A stretch of DNA of 64,000 nt from Candidatus Poribacteria bacterium (GTDB lineage: Bacteria; Poribacteria; WGA-4E; WGA-3G). The stretch spans positions 48,223 through 112,222 of the forward strand of contig PYIY01000072.1 in assembly GCA_003635195.1 (NCBI GenBank), written 5' to 3'. Below are positions 6,625 through 14,771 of the stretch, piece by piece. The position numbers were made by a program, and so were the translations under genes. Positions within the stretch are counted from its first letter, which is position 1; the number at the start of each line of letters is the position of its first letter. The notes beneath the pieces were generated by a model. That model worked only from the letters and a program-made list of their open reading frames with translations. It was not told the origin of the DNA and ran no database searches.

Positions 6625-7887
6625 ATGAACAACGAATTAACCGACAGGGACAACCCTTTTTCCAAACATTCGCGACGAGGTGCCCAGAGGTTGTTCGCGA
6701 GAAAATACGACGAAGCCATTGAAGAATACAACAAAGCAATAGAACTAAAACCCGATTACGCGCCTATCTATAGTATACGCGGCTATGTATATCGCATCAA
6801 AGGTGATTTTGAATCTGCTATCAAAGACTATAATAAACTGATAGAACTCAGACCCGATAATGCTGATGGTTATTGTGATCGCGGGATCGCCTACAGCAGA
6901 AAAGGTGAATTTACGCGTGCCATCCAAGATTTCAACAAAGCGATACAACTTAAACCAAACCTCGCTGATACATACAATGGTCGTGGCTTAACGTACCACC
7001 AGATGAATGAAGTGGATCTGGCCCTTCAAGACTTCAACAAGGCAATAGAACTCAGACCTGATTTTGCCAAGGCATATAACAATCGTGCCCTTGTTTATCA
7101 AGATAAAGGCGATGCTGATAAGACAATCGAAGACACCAGCAAAGCGATAGAATTTCAGCCTAATTTATCATACGCCTATAATAATCGCGGTAATGCTTAT
7201 GTCAGGAAAGGCATAACGAGCCTCGCTATCAAAGACTTTAGCAAAGCGATACATCTAAACCCTGAGCTTGCTGAAGCCTACTGCAATCGCGGTGTTGCTT
7301 ACGAAAATAGGGGTGAATTTGAGTGTGCTATTGAAGACTATACAAAGGCGATAGAACTTCAACCTGATTATGCAGTAGCGTATAACAATCGCGGCGTAGT
7401 TTACAACAAAATGGATAGAATTGAGCTTGCTATCGAAAACTTTAGCAAGGCGATAGAGATTAATCCGAAGTCTGCAAATGCTTATAGCGGTCGTGGGCAC
7501 GCGTATACGGTTAAAGGTGAATTTGATCGCGCTATTGTAGACCATAACATGGCGATAAAACTCAACCCGAACCTTGCTGAAGCCTATTACAATCGCGGGA
7601 ATGCTTATTTCACCAAGGGTGAACTGGACCGTGCTATTGAAGACTTAGACAAAGCCATTGAACTTAAATCGGATTATGCCGAAGCCTATTACAATCGCGG
7701 CGTGGTATGGTCAAGGCTGCAGCAGTGGGAAAATGCAAGATTGGATCTGACTGTTGCGAATATCATAGGAAAAAACAGCATCAACGCATTCCATCCTATC
7801 AACAGAAACATCGTAAATCTTGAACAGCACCCCGATGTCAATCCGCCAGAAGACATTGCCACGCTGCTAACCCTCCCGCAGGCATAG
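6625..7887 (+). CDS. TPR protein, module 2 partner
   Basis: About eleven consecutive 34-residue TPR units cover residues 17-385, with strongly conserved A-Y-x-N-R-G starts, making this an expanded version of the TPR protein at 3796. Like that protein it has no signal peptide and ends with a non-TPR tail containing PEDIATLLTLPQA. ATG 6625 is preceded by GAAGGAC at normal spacing. Unit similarity at the DNA level (AATCGCGG-type strings recur) suggests growth by unit duplication. It is probably a scaffold acting with the preceding FRG protein. The 3' flank resembles that of module 1 (CATAGCAG..., then the ATCCGCG repeat), so flank and genes may have duplicated together. Confidence 0.85.
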   Translation: MNNELTDRDNPFSKHSRRGAQRLFARKYDEAIEEYNKAIELKPDYAPIYSIRGYVYRIKGDFESAIKDYNKLIELRPDNADGYCDRGIAYSRKGEFTRAIQDFNKAIQLKPNLADTYNGRGLTYHQMNEVDLALQDFNKAIELRPDFAKAYNNRALVYQDKGDADKTIEDTSKAIEFQPNLSYAYNNRGNAYVRKGITSLAIKDFSKAIHLNPELAEAYCNRGVAYENRGEFECAIEDYTKAIELQPDYAVAYNNRGVVYNKMDRIELAIENFSKAIEINPKSANAYSGRGHAYTVKGEFDRAIVDHNMAIKLNPNLAEAYYNRGNAYFTKGELDRAIEDLDKAIELKSDYAEAYYNRGVVWSRLQQWENARLDLTVANIIGKNSINAFHPINRNIVNLEQHPDVNPPEDIATLLTLPQA

Positions 7888-7919
7888 CAGTCCAACAAAA
7901 GACTGTCCTCTTAGCAAAT

Positions 7920-7983
7920 CACCTGATGTTCCAGAATCTTCAATCCGCGAGATCCGGGTCATCCGCGATAATCTGTGATACTG
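7920..7983 (+). repeat. ATCCGCG interspersed repeat, copy 9, long form
   Basis: CACCTGATGTTCCAGAATCT aligns with the start of copies 6 and 7; then CAATCCGCGAGATCCGGGTC and CGCGATAATCTGTGATACTG. Confidence 0.75.
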
Positions 7984-8083
7984 CCGCCATCTCTCGTCAA
8001 AAATTTTACGCAGTACTGATAGCAAATACTTGAGGAATGTTCCGCCACTTTTCCGTTCCTGTCATACTTTCGTCCTTTATCGA

Positions 8084-8119
8084 AACTTTCATAGCAACTT
8101 TCATAGCAACTTTCATAGC
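8084..8119. repeat. 12-bp tandem repeat, three perfect copies
   Basis: AACTTTCATAGC occurs three times head to tail at 8084, 8096 and 8108. An inverted near-copy (GCTATGAAAACT) lies at 8197-8208. Confidence 0.9.
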
Positions 8120-8174
8120 ACTCTCCACCAGAACCGTCAAAACCCACATGTAGCTTAGGTTCAAAGCCATTTAC

Positions 8175-8217
8175 AAATTTCACAGTTCCCCGATTTGCTA
8201 TGAAAACTGTGAAATTT
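8175..8217. repeat. 13-bp perfect inverted repeat (stem-loop)
   Basis: AAATTTCACAGTT (8175-8187) and AACTGTGAAATTT (8205-8217) with a 17-base spacer holding an inverted copy of the nearby 12-bp tandem unit. It could form a long hairpin or bind a dimeric protein. Confidence 0.8.
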
Positions 8218-8319
8218 TACACCATTTTTCGGTATTGCTGGAGAGGTCCGTGGAGGATTTATTCTATACAACCGACAGAAATAGGAAAACTGAACGGTTC
8301 TGGAAACGAAAACAAAACC

Positions 8320-8348
8320 TTGAAAAAAATCATCAAATATGGAATAAT
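8320..8348 (+). promoter_or_regulatory. Possible promoter for the oxidoreductase gene
   Basis: TTGAAA (8320-8325), 17-bp spacer, AATAAT (8343-8348); ATG at 8397. Weaker than the other promoters in this window. Confidence 0.4.
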
Positions 8349-8396
8349 ATAAAGTGGAATTAAAATACTTTATTTTCAAAGGAGAAAACACGCAAG

Positions 8397-9569
8397 ATGC
8401 CACTGGATAGGAAAATACGTTATGGCATGGTCGGTGGTGGACCGGATGCCTTCATCGGTGCCGTCCATCGTAAAGCCGCTGCACTTGACGGAGAAATCGA
8501 TCTCGTCGCTGGCGCGTTCTCGTCATCACCTGAAAAATCTCGCCAGCAAGGGGCCGAACTCTTTCTTGACGCAAACCGGATTTATGGCTCTTATCACGAA
8601 ATGGCAGAAAAAGAGAGTCAACTGCCCGAAGGCGAACGCATTGATTTCGTCTCAATTGTGACACCGAATCACGTCCATTTTGATGTCGCCAAAACTTTTA
8701 TTGAAGCCGGGTTCCACGTCGTCTGCGATAAACCGATGACAACAACGGTTGCCGATGCCGAGACACTCTGTAATCTCGTCAAACAGCACGATGTTGTCTT
8801 CGCGCTCACACACAACTACACCGGTTACCCAATGGTGAAACAGGCACGCGAACTCGTGAAAGAAGGGAAACTCGGAACGCTCCGAAAAATCGTCGTAGAA
8901 TACCCGCAAGGCTGGCTCGCCACATTTCTGGAAAACGAAGGCGCGAAACAAGCCGTCTGGCGCACGGATCCGAAACAAGCGGGTGCCTCTTCGTGTATTG
9001 GGGACATCGGTTCTCACGCCGAAAACTTAGCACACTATATCACAGGACTGGAAATCGAAGAAATCTGTGCAGACATGACCACCTTTGTAGAGGGACGGCT
9101 CTTAGAAGACGACGGGAATTTATTGGTGCATTATGAAAATGGTGTCCGCGGTATCTTGTACGCCTCGCAAATCTCAGTAGGTGAAGAAAACAACTTACGC
9201 ATCCGCGTCTACGGCACTGAGGCTTCACTGGAATGGCATCAGGAGAACCCGAATTACCTCCACGTCCGTTTCCCGGACGGTCCCGAGCAAGTTTACAAAC
9301 GCGGCAACGACTATTTGGCAGAGGTCGTCCAGCACAACTCGCGGATACCTTTCGGACATCCCGAAGCATTTATTGAGGCATTCGCAAATATCTATGTGAA
9401 CGCCGCACGCACGATGGCTGCAAAAATCGCAGGCGAAATCCCTGCGGAGTTTGACACGGACTTCCCGACCGTCCAAGATGGAGCACGCGGCGTACACTTT
9501 ATCAATGCCGCTGTAGGGAGTGGCAAACAGCGCGCCTGGATCGATGCAAGGTATACGCCACCGGCATAA
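8397..9569 (+). CDS. Gfo/Idh/MocA-family NAD(P)-dependent oxidoreductase
   Basis: Oxidises or reduces sugars or cyclitols with a nicotinamide cofactor. The N-terminal Rossmann fold is seen as YGMVGGGPDAFIGAVH (residues 9-24). The catalytic-lysine motif of the family is VVCDKPMTTT near residue 112, and the C-terminal alpha/beta substrate domain follows, with ASSCIGDIGSHAENLAHY near 200-217 holding the family's histidine. At 390 residues it is full length. ATG 8397 follows AAAGGAGAAAACACGCAAG. It is the first of three members in the window, each near TIM-barrel or transport genes. The substrate cannot be told from sequence. Confidence 0.9.
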   Translation: MPLDRKIRYGMVGGGPDAFIGAVHRKAAALDGEIDLVAGAFSSSPEKSRQQGAELFLDANRIYGSYHEMAEKESQLPEGERIDFVSIVTPNHVHFDVAKTFIEAGFHVVCDKPMTTTVADAETLCNLVKQHDVVFALTHNYTGYPMVKQARELVKEGKLGTLRKIVVEYPQGWLATFLENEGAKQAVWRTDPKQAGASSCIGDIGSHAENLAHYITGLEIEEICADMTTFVEGRLLEDDGNLLVHYENGVRGILYASQISVGEENNLRIRVYGTEASLEWHQENPNYLHVRFPDGPEQVYKRGNDYLAEVVQHNSRIPFGHPEAFIEAFANIYVNAARTMAAKIAGEIPAEFDTDFPTVQDGARGVHFINAAVGSGKQRAWIDARYTPPA

Positions 9570-9625
9570 TCTTTTCGTAAGGCTACATAGAACAAAATGT
9601 TCGTGTATTCAGGCATCTCACGAAA

Positions 9626-10429
9626 ATGGGAGAGACCTCAATGGATATCTATAAAGAAAGGACTCATATCCCTTACGCCCCTACAGAGGACGATGAACTT
9701 TATCCTGATTCGGATGGAAAACCTATGGCGGTTAGCGACCTTCACAGACGTATCCTTACGCGGACGTTACAAGTCCTTGACACCCATTTTGAAGGAAGCC
9801 CGGAAGTTTATGTTTCTGGCGATATACTCATGTATTATGTCGAGGGGGACCCACGTCAATCGGTTTCGCCTGATGTTCTGGTCGCTTTTGGCTTAGGTAA
9901 GAAGCCCCGGCGGAGTTATCTCGTCTGGAAGGAGGGGAAGGTCCCTGATTTCGCGATGGAGTTCTCCAGCAAAGGCACCTATCGCAACGACTTAGGTCGC
10001 AAGATGGAGCTCTACGCTTCACTCGGAATCCAAGACTATTTCTTATATGATGCCGAGGGACTATATCTGTCATCGCCTATAATGGGTTTTACCTTGGTTG
10101 ATGGTTCGTATGTCCCGATCTCCGCAGGCCCAGATGGGGGTCTGCACTCCACCACTCTCAATTTAGATTTCTATGTTGGTGATGTCGGTTTAGGTATCTA
10201 CGATCCGGTTGCAGGTATCTGGTTGCAAACACCCGCGGAGTCAGCAATCGCACGCGCTGAAATTGCTGAAACACGCGCTGACCGAGAAGCCACGCGTGCT
10301 GAGCTACAAACGATACGCGCTGACATGGCTGAATCACGCGCTGACGAAGAAGCCGCTGCACGCCAAAGAGTCGAGGCAGAACTCGCGGAACTCCGAGAAG
10401 AACTCGAACGTTTGAAAGCACGAACCTAA
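9626..10429 (+). CDS. Uma2-family (DUF820) PD-(D/E)xK nuclease-like protein with coiled-coil tail
   Basis: The Uma2 family has a restriction-endonuclease-like fold, is abundant in cyanobacteria and Poribacteria, and has no settled function. The core motifs are VSPDVLVAF near residue 80 and PDFAMEFSSKGTYRNDLGRK near 111-130 (acidic residues plus the E-x-x-K lysine), then YASLGIQDYFLYD. From residue 205 on the chain is a long charged coiled coil of repeating A-R-A-E-(I/L)-x-E-T-R-A-D units, probably for oligomerisation. ATG 9626 was used; ATG 9641 is an alternative. Monocistronic appearance. Confidence 0.8.
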   Translation: MGETSMDIYKERTHIPYAPTEDDELYPDSDGKPMAVSDLHRRILTRTLQVLDTHFEGSPEVYVSGDILMYYVEGDPRQSVSPDVLVAFGLGKKPRRSYLVWKEGKVPDFAMEFSSKGTYRNDLGRKMELYASLGIQDYFLYDAEGLYLSSPIMGFTLVDGSYVPISAGPDGGLHSTTLNLDFYVGDVGLGIYDPVAGIWLQTPAESAIARAEIAETRADREATRAELQTIRADMAESRADEEAAARQRVEAELAELREELERLKART

Positions 10430-10560
10430 TTTCAATTTTGCTTTGCCAAGTCCGGTAGCTTGATGATGAAAACGCTGCTCTCCATCTTTTTGGATCACCA
10501 GCGCAGCACCGGGCAAGACATTCCCCTAAGACGGGGCAATCATGAAGGAGCAACACTATT

Positions 10561-11559
10561 ATGGCAAGACCTGTAACACTCTTTACAGGCCAATGGGCAG
10601 ATTTAACACTGGAAGAATTAGCAGAAAAAGCAAGTAGTTGGGGCTATGACGGCTTAGAACTCGCCTGCTGGGGTGACCACTTTGAAGTCGATAAAGCACT
10701 CGCAGATGACAGTTACTGTCAAGGCAGGCACGATCTCCTCGCGAAATATGGACTCAAGGTCTGGGCAATCAGCAACCATCTCGTTGGGCAGGCCGTCTGT
10801 GATAACATCGACAGTCGGCATCAAGGGATTCTGTCAGAAACCATTTGGGGCGATGGCGATCCCGCAGGTGTCCAAGAACGCGCCGCTGAAGAAATGAAGA
10901 ACACAGCACGCGCTGCCGCAAAACTCGGCGTAAGTGTTGTGAACGGTTTCACGGGCAGCTCTATATGGCATCTCCTCTACTCTTTCCCACCCAACGATCC
11001 CGGGCAAATTGATGCCGGTTTTGAGGATTTTGCGAACCGTTGGAACCCGATTTTCGATGTCTTTGACGAAGTTGGTGTTAAATTCGGACTCGAAGTCCAT
11101 CCCACTGAGATCGCCTTTGACATCGTCACTGCGGAACGCGCAATTGAGGCGGTCAACGGCAGAGAAGCATTCGGATTCAACTACGATCCAAGCCATCTCG
11201 GCTATCAAGGTGTTGACTACGTCGCATTCCTTGAACGGTTGAGCGACCGGATTTACCACGTCCACATGAAAGATGTCTGGTGGGCGGATACAGCGCGGTT
11301 ATCCGGGGTGTTCGGCGGACACCTGAACTTCGGTGACGCGCGAAGAAATTGGGATTTCCGCTCCATTGGTCGCGGCAATATCAATTTTGAAGAGATTATT
11401 CGGGCATTGAACCACATGGAATACGACGGCCCACTTTCCATTGAATGGGAAGACAGTGGCATGGATCGCGAACACGGTGCCCGTGAATCTTGTGGTGCCG
11501 TCAAAGGCTACGATTTTGAACCTTCTGCAGTAGCATTTGATGCCGCATTTGAGGAATAA
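10561..11559 (+). CDS. Xylose-isomerase-like TIM-barrel protein (sugar phosphate isomerase/epimerase family)
   Basis: Likely isomerises or epimerises a sugar or inositol derivative using a divalent metal. The TIM-barrel pattern is clear: [15 protein letters not shown] near residue 27, then putative metal ligands at FGLEVHPTE (about 176), FNYDPSHLG (about 210), YHVHMKDVW (about 233) and LSIEWEDSG (about 298). Length (332) is normal. ATG 10561 is preceded by GAAGGAGCAACACTATT. It stands downstream of an oxidoreductase gene, and such pairs are common in inositol and rare-sugar catabolism. Specific substrate unknown. Confidence 0.85.
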   Translation: MARPVTLFTGQWADLTLEELAEKASSWGYDGLELACWGDHFEVDKALADDSYCQGRHDLLAKYGLKVWAISNHLVGQAVCDNIDSRHQGILSETIWGDGDPAGVQERAAEEMKNTARAAAKLGVSVVNGFTGSSIWHLLYSFPPNDPGQIDAGFEDFANRWNPIFDVFDEVGVKFGLEVHPTEIAFDIVTAERAIEAVNGREAFGFNYDPSHLGYQGVDYVAFLERLSDRIYHVHMKDVWWADTARLSGVFGGHLNFGDARRNWDFRSIGRGNINFEEIIRALNHMEYDGPLSIEWEDSGMDREHGARESCGAVKGYDFEPSAVAFDAAFEE

Positions 11560-11578
11560 GTCGTTCATATATTATTTT

Positions 11579-11598
11579 GGCGGGTCCTCGGACCCGCC
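11579..11598. terminator. Strong hairpin downstream of the isomerase gene
   Basis: GGCGGGTC-CTCG-GACCCGCC, a perfect 8-bp stem, 20 bp after the stop. There is no long T run, so the terminator call is tentative; it also lies in the leader of the sigma-factor gene. Confidence 0.5.
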
Positions 11599-11617
11599 GA
11601 CTTTATCAGGGGGATTT

Positions 11618-11941
11618 ATGAAAAATGACGATGCTGAACGCGTTCATAGTGCCCTTGCAGGCGATGATAATGCGTTCTCCTTACTTATCGAGAAATATCA
11701 ACCATGGATTCGTGAATTCGCATTGCATAAGACTGGAGATTCACACGTCGCTGAAGAGATTACGGGAGACACCTTCCTGAGAGCATACCAGAAGTTGGGT
11801 ACGTTGAAAGAACCACAGAATTTTGCGAATTGGCTTCGTGTGATAGCAAATCGTTGCTGCATTGAGTGGCTACGCAAAAAGCATTTCGCGAGCCGATCGC
11901 TTGAACATACGAACACGGAACCTGAAGCACAAAGCAAATAG
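11618..11941 (+). CDS. ECF-type sigma factor, region 2 only (truncated)
   Basis: ECF sigma factors bind core RNA polymerase through region 2 and the -35 box through region 4. Here region 2 is intact: FSLLIEKYQPWIREFALHKT and the helix AEEITGDTFLRAYQKLGTL, then FANWLRVIANRCCIEWLRKK near residues 75-94. The chain then stops after about 107 residues (SLEHTNTEPEAQSK), where a 170-200-residue ECF factor would continue into region 4. No region 4 is found in other frames; the next gene starts 10 bp later. ATG 11618 follows AGGGGGATTT. It is either a decayed sigma factor or a region-2-only protein; function is uncertain. Confidence 0.7.
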   Translation: MKNDDAERVHSALAGDDNAFSLLIEKYQPWIREFALHKTGDSHVAEEITGDTFLRAYQKLGTLKEPQNFANWLRVIANRCCIEWLRKKHFASRSLEHTNTEPEAQSK

Positions 11942-11951
11942 GAACACACGC

Positions 11952-13055
11952 ATGGCGAAAGGCACAGTCTACGGACCCGAATCTCGGACCTTTTATGATC
12001 GATACACCGGCACACAAATCCGGCAGGTCACGACCGCGTCCGCACATCACCATCACCCGTTTTTTATCATACCGGCGTATGATGACGCGATGCAGCGACT
12101 GATTTTTGTCTCTAACCGCACCGGCACCCCGCAGATATTTGCTGAAGAACGGGCTACCGGTGAACTTCGCCAATTGACGGACAGACCTGACCTCGCAGAA
12201 TCAGAATGGTCTGTGCATCCATCACACAACGGAAAGGCGGTATTTTTCACTGCTGGAACAAGCGGGTGGCGACTCGACTTGGAAACGCTTGAGGAACGGG
12301 AACTTGTTAACTTCGCGGCAACAGCGATGAAAGACGAAGGCATGGTCGCTGCCGCTATGGGAACAACCGCACTCAGTCACGACGATAAATGGTGGGCAAT
12401 CCGATTTAAAGTCGGTAAGGAATCAGCACTCGCTATCGTAGATACAGACACAGGCGAGCACGACATCATCTTGCGAAGGGACAGTATCGCACACCTTCAA
12501 TTCTGTCCTGATGATGCCAACTTGCTCTATTATGCTGGTCCTCTCACCGACCGCGTGTGGGTAATTCATCGTGATGGAAGCGGGAATCGTCGTCTCTACG
12601 CACGGAACGTCGAAAAAAATGAGTGGATTACGCACGAAACATGGATTCCAGGAACGCGTGAACTCGCTTTTGTTGATTGGCCCCGAGGTGTGAGGTGCAT
12701 CAATGTTGACACGGGGACAGAGCAACAGGTGACAACCTTCAACGCCTGGCACGCTATTAGCAATCCTGCTGGAACGCGTATGGTTGCGGATACCAACTTC
12801 CCAGACATCGGTATCCAGATTTTCGATCTACACGACGGGATTGGCGAACCACAGCCCTTATGCTATCCCAATGCTTCGTCTATCGGCGAACATTGGAACG
12901 GCGCGTTTCCGTATGCCAACGGTCCGGTACAGGTATATGCCCCTCAACATACACATCCGCACCCATCTTTCAGTCCGGATGGACAACATGTCGTATTCAC
13001 ATCGGATCGGAGTGGATACGCCCAAATTTATGAGGCAACCCTCAATAACACATAA
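11952..13055 (+). CDS. Oligogalacturonate-lyase-like beta-propeller protein
   Basis: Matches the oligogalacturonate lyase / TolB-like seven-bladed propeller family, whose enzymes cleave unsaturated pectin oligomers in the cytoplasm. Visible blade motifs are LIFVSNRTGTPQIFAEE (residues 42-58), EWSVHPSHNGKAVFFTAG (about 77-94) and, near the C-terminus, HPHPSFSPDGQHVVFTSDRS. A histidine cluster (ASAHHHHPFF) follows residue 27. ATG 11952 was chosen because homologues begin with a short MAKGTVYGPES-like stretch; an in-frame extension to 11862 overlaps the sigma gene. No signal peptide. It may instead be a general TolB-like protein without lyase activity. Confidence 0.75.
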   Translation: MAKGTVYGPESRTFYDRYTGTQIRQVTTASAHHHHPFFIIPAYDDAMQRLIFVSNRTGTPQIFAEERATGELRQLTDRPDLAESEWSVHPSHNGKAVFFTAGTSGWRLDLETLEERELVNFAATAMKDEGMVAAAMGTTALSHDDKWWAIRFKVGKESALAIVDTDTGEHDIILRRDSIAHLQFCPDDANLLYYAGPLTDRVWVIHRDGSGNRRLYARNVEKNEWITHETWIPGTRELAFVDWPRGVRCINVDTGTEQQVTTFNAWHAISNPAGTRMVADTNFPDIGIQIFDLHDGIGEPQPLCYPNASSIGEHWNGAFPYANGPVQVYAPQHTHPHPSFSPDGQHVVFTSDRSGYAQIYEATLNNT

Positions 13056-13243
13056 AGACAAATGGATACATGACACTACTAACGTATACAACTTTGAATC
13101 AAAAGTATAAATTACACGTACTAAAGTCAACGTAAGCAAAACTTAGGAATGACTATCAGTTAAAAGAGAACTTCGAGCACCAGACACCTCTTTACTGATG
13201 ACTGAAGGCTGGCTGCCGATTACCAGTAAAAAAGGAGAAAAAA

Positions 13244-14635
13244 ATGCCAATCGTCGTACCGCGCCTCATTGTTGAATTGTTCCAACATACAAACTTCCGA
13301 GGTAGAATGGGATATGTTGTCGAACCTGTTCCATTTACGGCACACATCGGATTTCAAGACAATATCTCTTCGCTTCGCGTCTATAAGGGCCCAAATTTCT
13401 CATCAAATCCGAACTATAAGGTAATCCTCTACCAACATCGTGACTTCCGCGGTAAAAAGTTGGCACTCGGTCCTGGGCTTTATCCGAACCTGCATGATAC
13501 CGCTTTCAACTTCGCGGACAGAATATCATCAATCAACTTCGGGTCATCATTAGATGTCGCTGGACCTGAATGGGGGACGATCCCACTGATTGTTGACTGC
13601 TATGAACACGTCGAATTCCGCGGCAAAAAAATCACTATCCTACGGGATATAGCAAACCTACGCGACCCCCAAGGCGGAACATGGTTTGAAGATCGGATTT
13701 CGTCAATTCGCATCTTTAAAGGACCCGATTTCCCACGAGACGGCGCGGAGGTCGTCTTTTATGAACACCCTGAGTTTGAAGGAGCAAGCATACCCATCCG
13801 GATGGAGCCGAGCGAATATAAAAAAGAATTGCCGAATCTCCATCTACTCCCTCAAAACTTTGGAGATTCTATCTCCGCTATCAAAATTGAAGGGTGGGCA
13901 TCCTCTGGTGAATTTACTGAACTTGTGTTTGAGGATGAATTTATTGGCAACCGTATGCGTCCAGAGTGGCGATGGGAAGACCCACAGGGCGGAGGTTCAT
14001 GGGCAGAACGCCAAGGCTACCTGGAAATGCGAACGGAACCCGGACAAGATCTGTGGCACGGAAATGGGAGCGGCGGCGATATGAGTGCACCGCGGCTCCT
14101 TATGAGAGTGCCAGGGGATTTTGCTATCGAAACCCGCATGCGAATTACACCACAACTCAGAGAACACGGCGGTTTATTGATATGGAAAAACGCCAACCGA
14201 TTCCTACGACTTGAGAAAACTTCAGGTCCCCACGCCTTCAGAGGCGATGTCCGATTTGAACGACACGTCGGACGCTCCTTTAACCTACGCGGGCGCGGTG
14301 GTGGACTTAGAAACGTCCGGGAATTGTTCCTACGGCTGGAACGTCGAGGGAATCAATTCTCATCTTTCGCGAGTCATGACGGCATCCAGTGGAAAAGCTG
14401 CGGGCAAACCAACGTCGGCATGGGAGAAGCAACGGATGTCGGCTTACATGCGCTCTGCCCAGGGAATATCCCGCCGACCTTAACCCGTTTCGACTACTTC
14501 CGGGTATTCAAACGGAAGAGCGAAGTCGCCGAATATCGTCCCGTCATTGCTGAACAGACCGGTCAAATGTCCGACGAGGAGCGCGAACGGCAAGAGGCAG
14601 ATAGACGTGAACGTGCCATGCGCGATATGTTTTAA
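13244..14635 (+). CDS. Four-repeat beta/gamma-crystallin-like protein with DUF1349 domain
   Basis: Residues 7-215 hold four crystallin-type Greek-key motifs. Each has an (Y/F)-x-x-x-x-F-(R/E)-G start (LFQHTNFRG, LYQHRDFRG, CYEHVEFRG, FYEHPEFEG) and a calcium-site-like D-x-I-S-(S/A) end (DNISS 39-43, DRISS 92-96, DRISS 150-154, DSISA 208-212). Residues 225-425 look like a DUF1349/concanavalin-like beta sandwich (LVFEDEFIGNRMRPEWRWED, HGGLLIWKNANRFLRLEK). The C-terminus is a charged helix. No signal peptide is visible, which is odd for such a protein. ATG 13244 follows AAAAGGAGAAAAAA. Calcium or carbohydrate binding is inferred from family knowledge. Confidence 0.8.
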   Translation: MPIVVPRLIVELFQHTNFRGRMGYVVEPVPFTAHIGFQDNISSLRVYKGPNFSSNPNYKVILYQHRDFRGKKLALGPGLYPNLHDTAFNFADRISSINFGSSLDVAGPEWGTIPLIVDCYEHVEFRGKKITILRDIANLRDPQGGTWFEDRISSIRIFKGPDFPRDGAEVVFYEHPEFEGASIPIRMEPSEYKKELPNLHLLPQNFGDSISAIKIEGWASSGEFTELVFEDEFIGNRMRPEWRWEDPQGGGSWAERQGYLEMRTEPGQDLWHGNGSGGDMSAPRLLMRVPGDFAIETRMRITPQLREHGGLLIWKNANRFLRLEKTSGPHAFRGDVRFERHVGRSFNLRGRGGGLRNVRELFLRLERRGNQFSSFASHDGIQWKSCGQTNVGMGEATDVGLHALCPGNIPPTLTRFDYFRVFKRKSEVAEYRPVIAEQTGQMSDEERERQEADRRERAMRDMF

Positions 14636-14771
14636 AGTCTGACCGTGCTTCTTTCGCTGTAGTGCGATGTACTTGTTTTTTCTATTCTCATAAACTGAAG
14701 TTACAATAGGGAAACCTGAGTCTCTTGACCTCGGTTTCTCGCACCATATCATCAGATATAAGGAGGACATT

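Larger units (their letters stand above)
7888..8396. other. Intergenic stretch, structured, no supported gene
   Basis: Contains repeat copy 9, the 12-bp tandem array, the inverted repeat and a weak promoter. A 74-codon minus-strand frame exists but is not convincing. Confidence 0.65.

Noticed and set aside
7959..8183. 74-codon minus-strand frame containing CYESCYESCYES
   Set aside because: Its repeats are the 12-bp tandem array, its start lies inside the inverted repeat, its end lies in an ATCCGCG repeat, and no ribosome binding site or family match is seen.
11862..11951. Longer start for the propeller protein
   Set aside because: The extra 30 residues overlap the sigma gene and are basic and unlike the family; ATG 11952 fits better.
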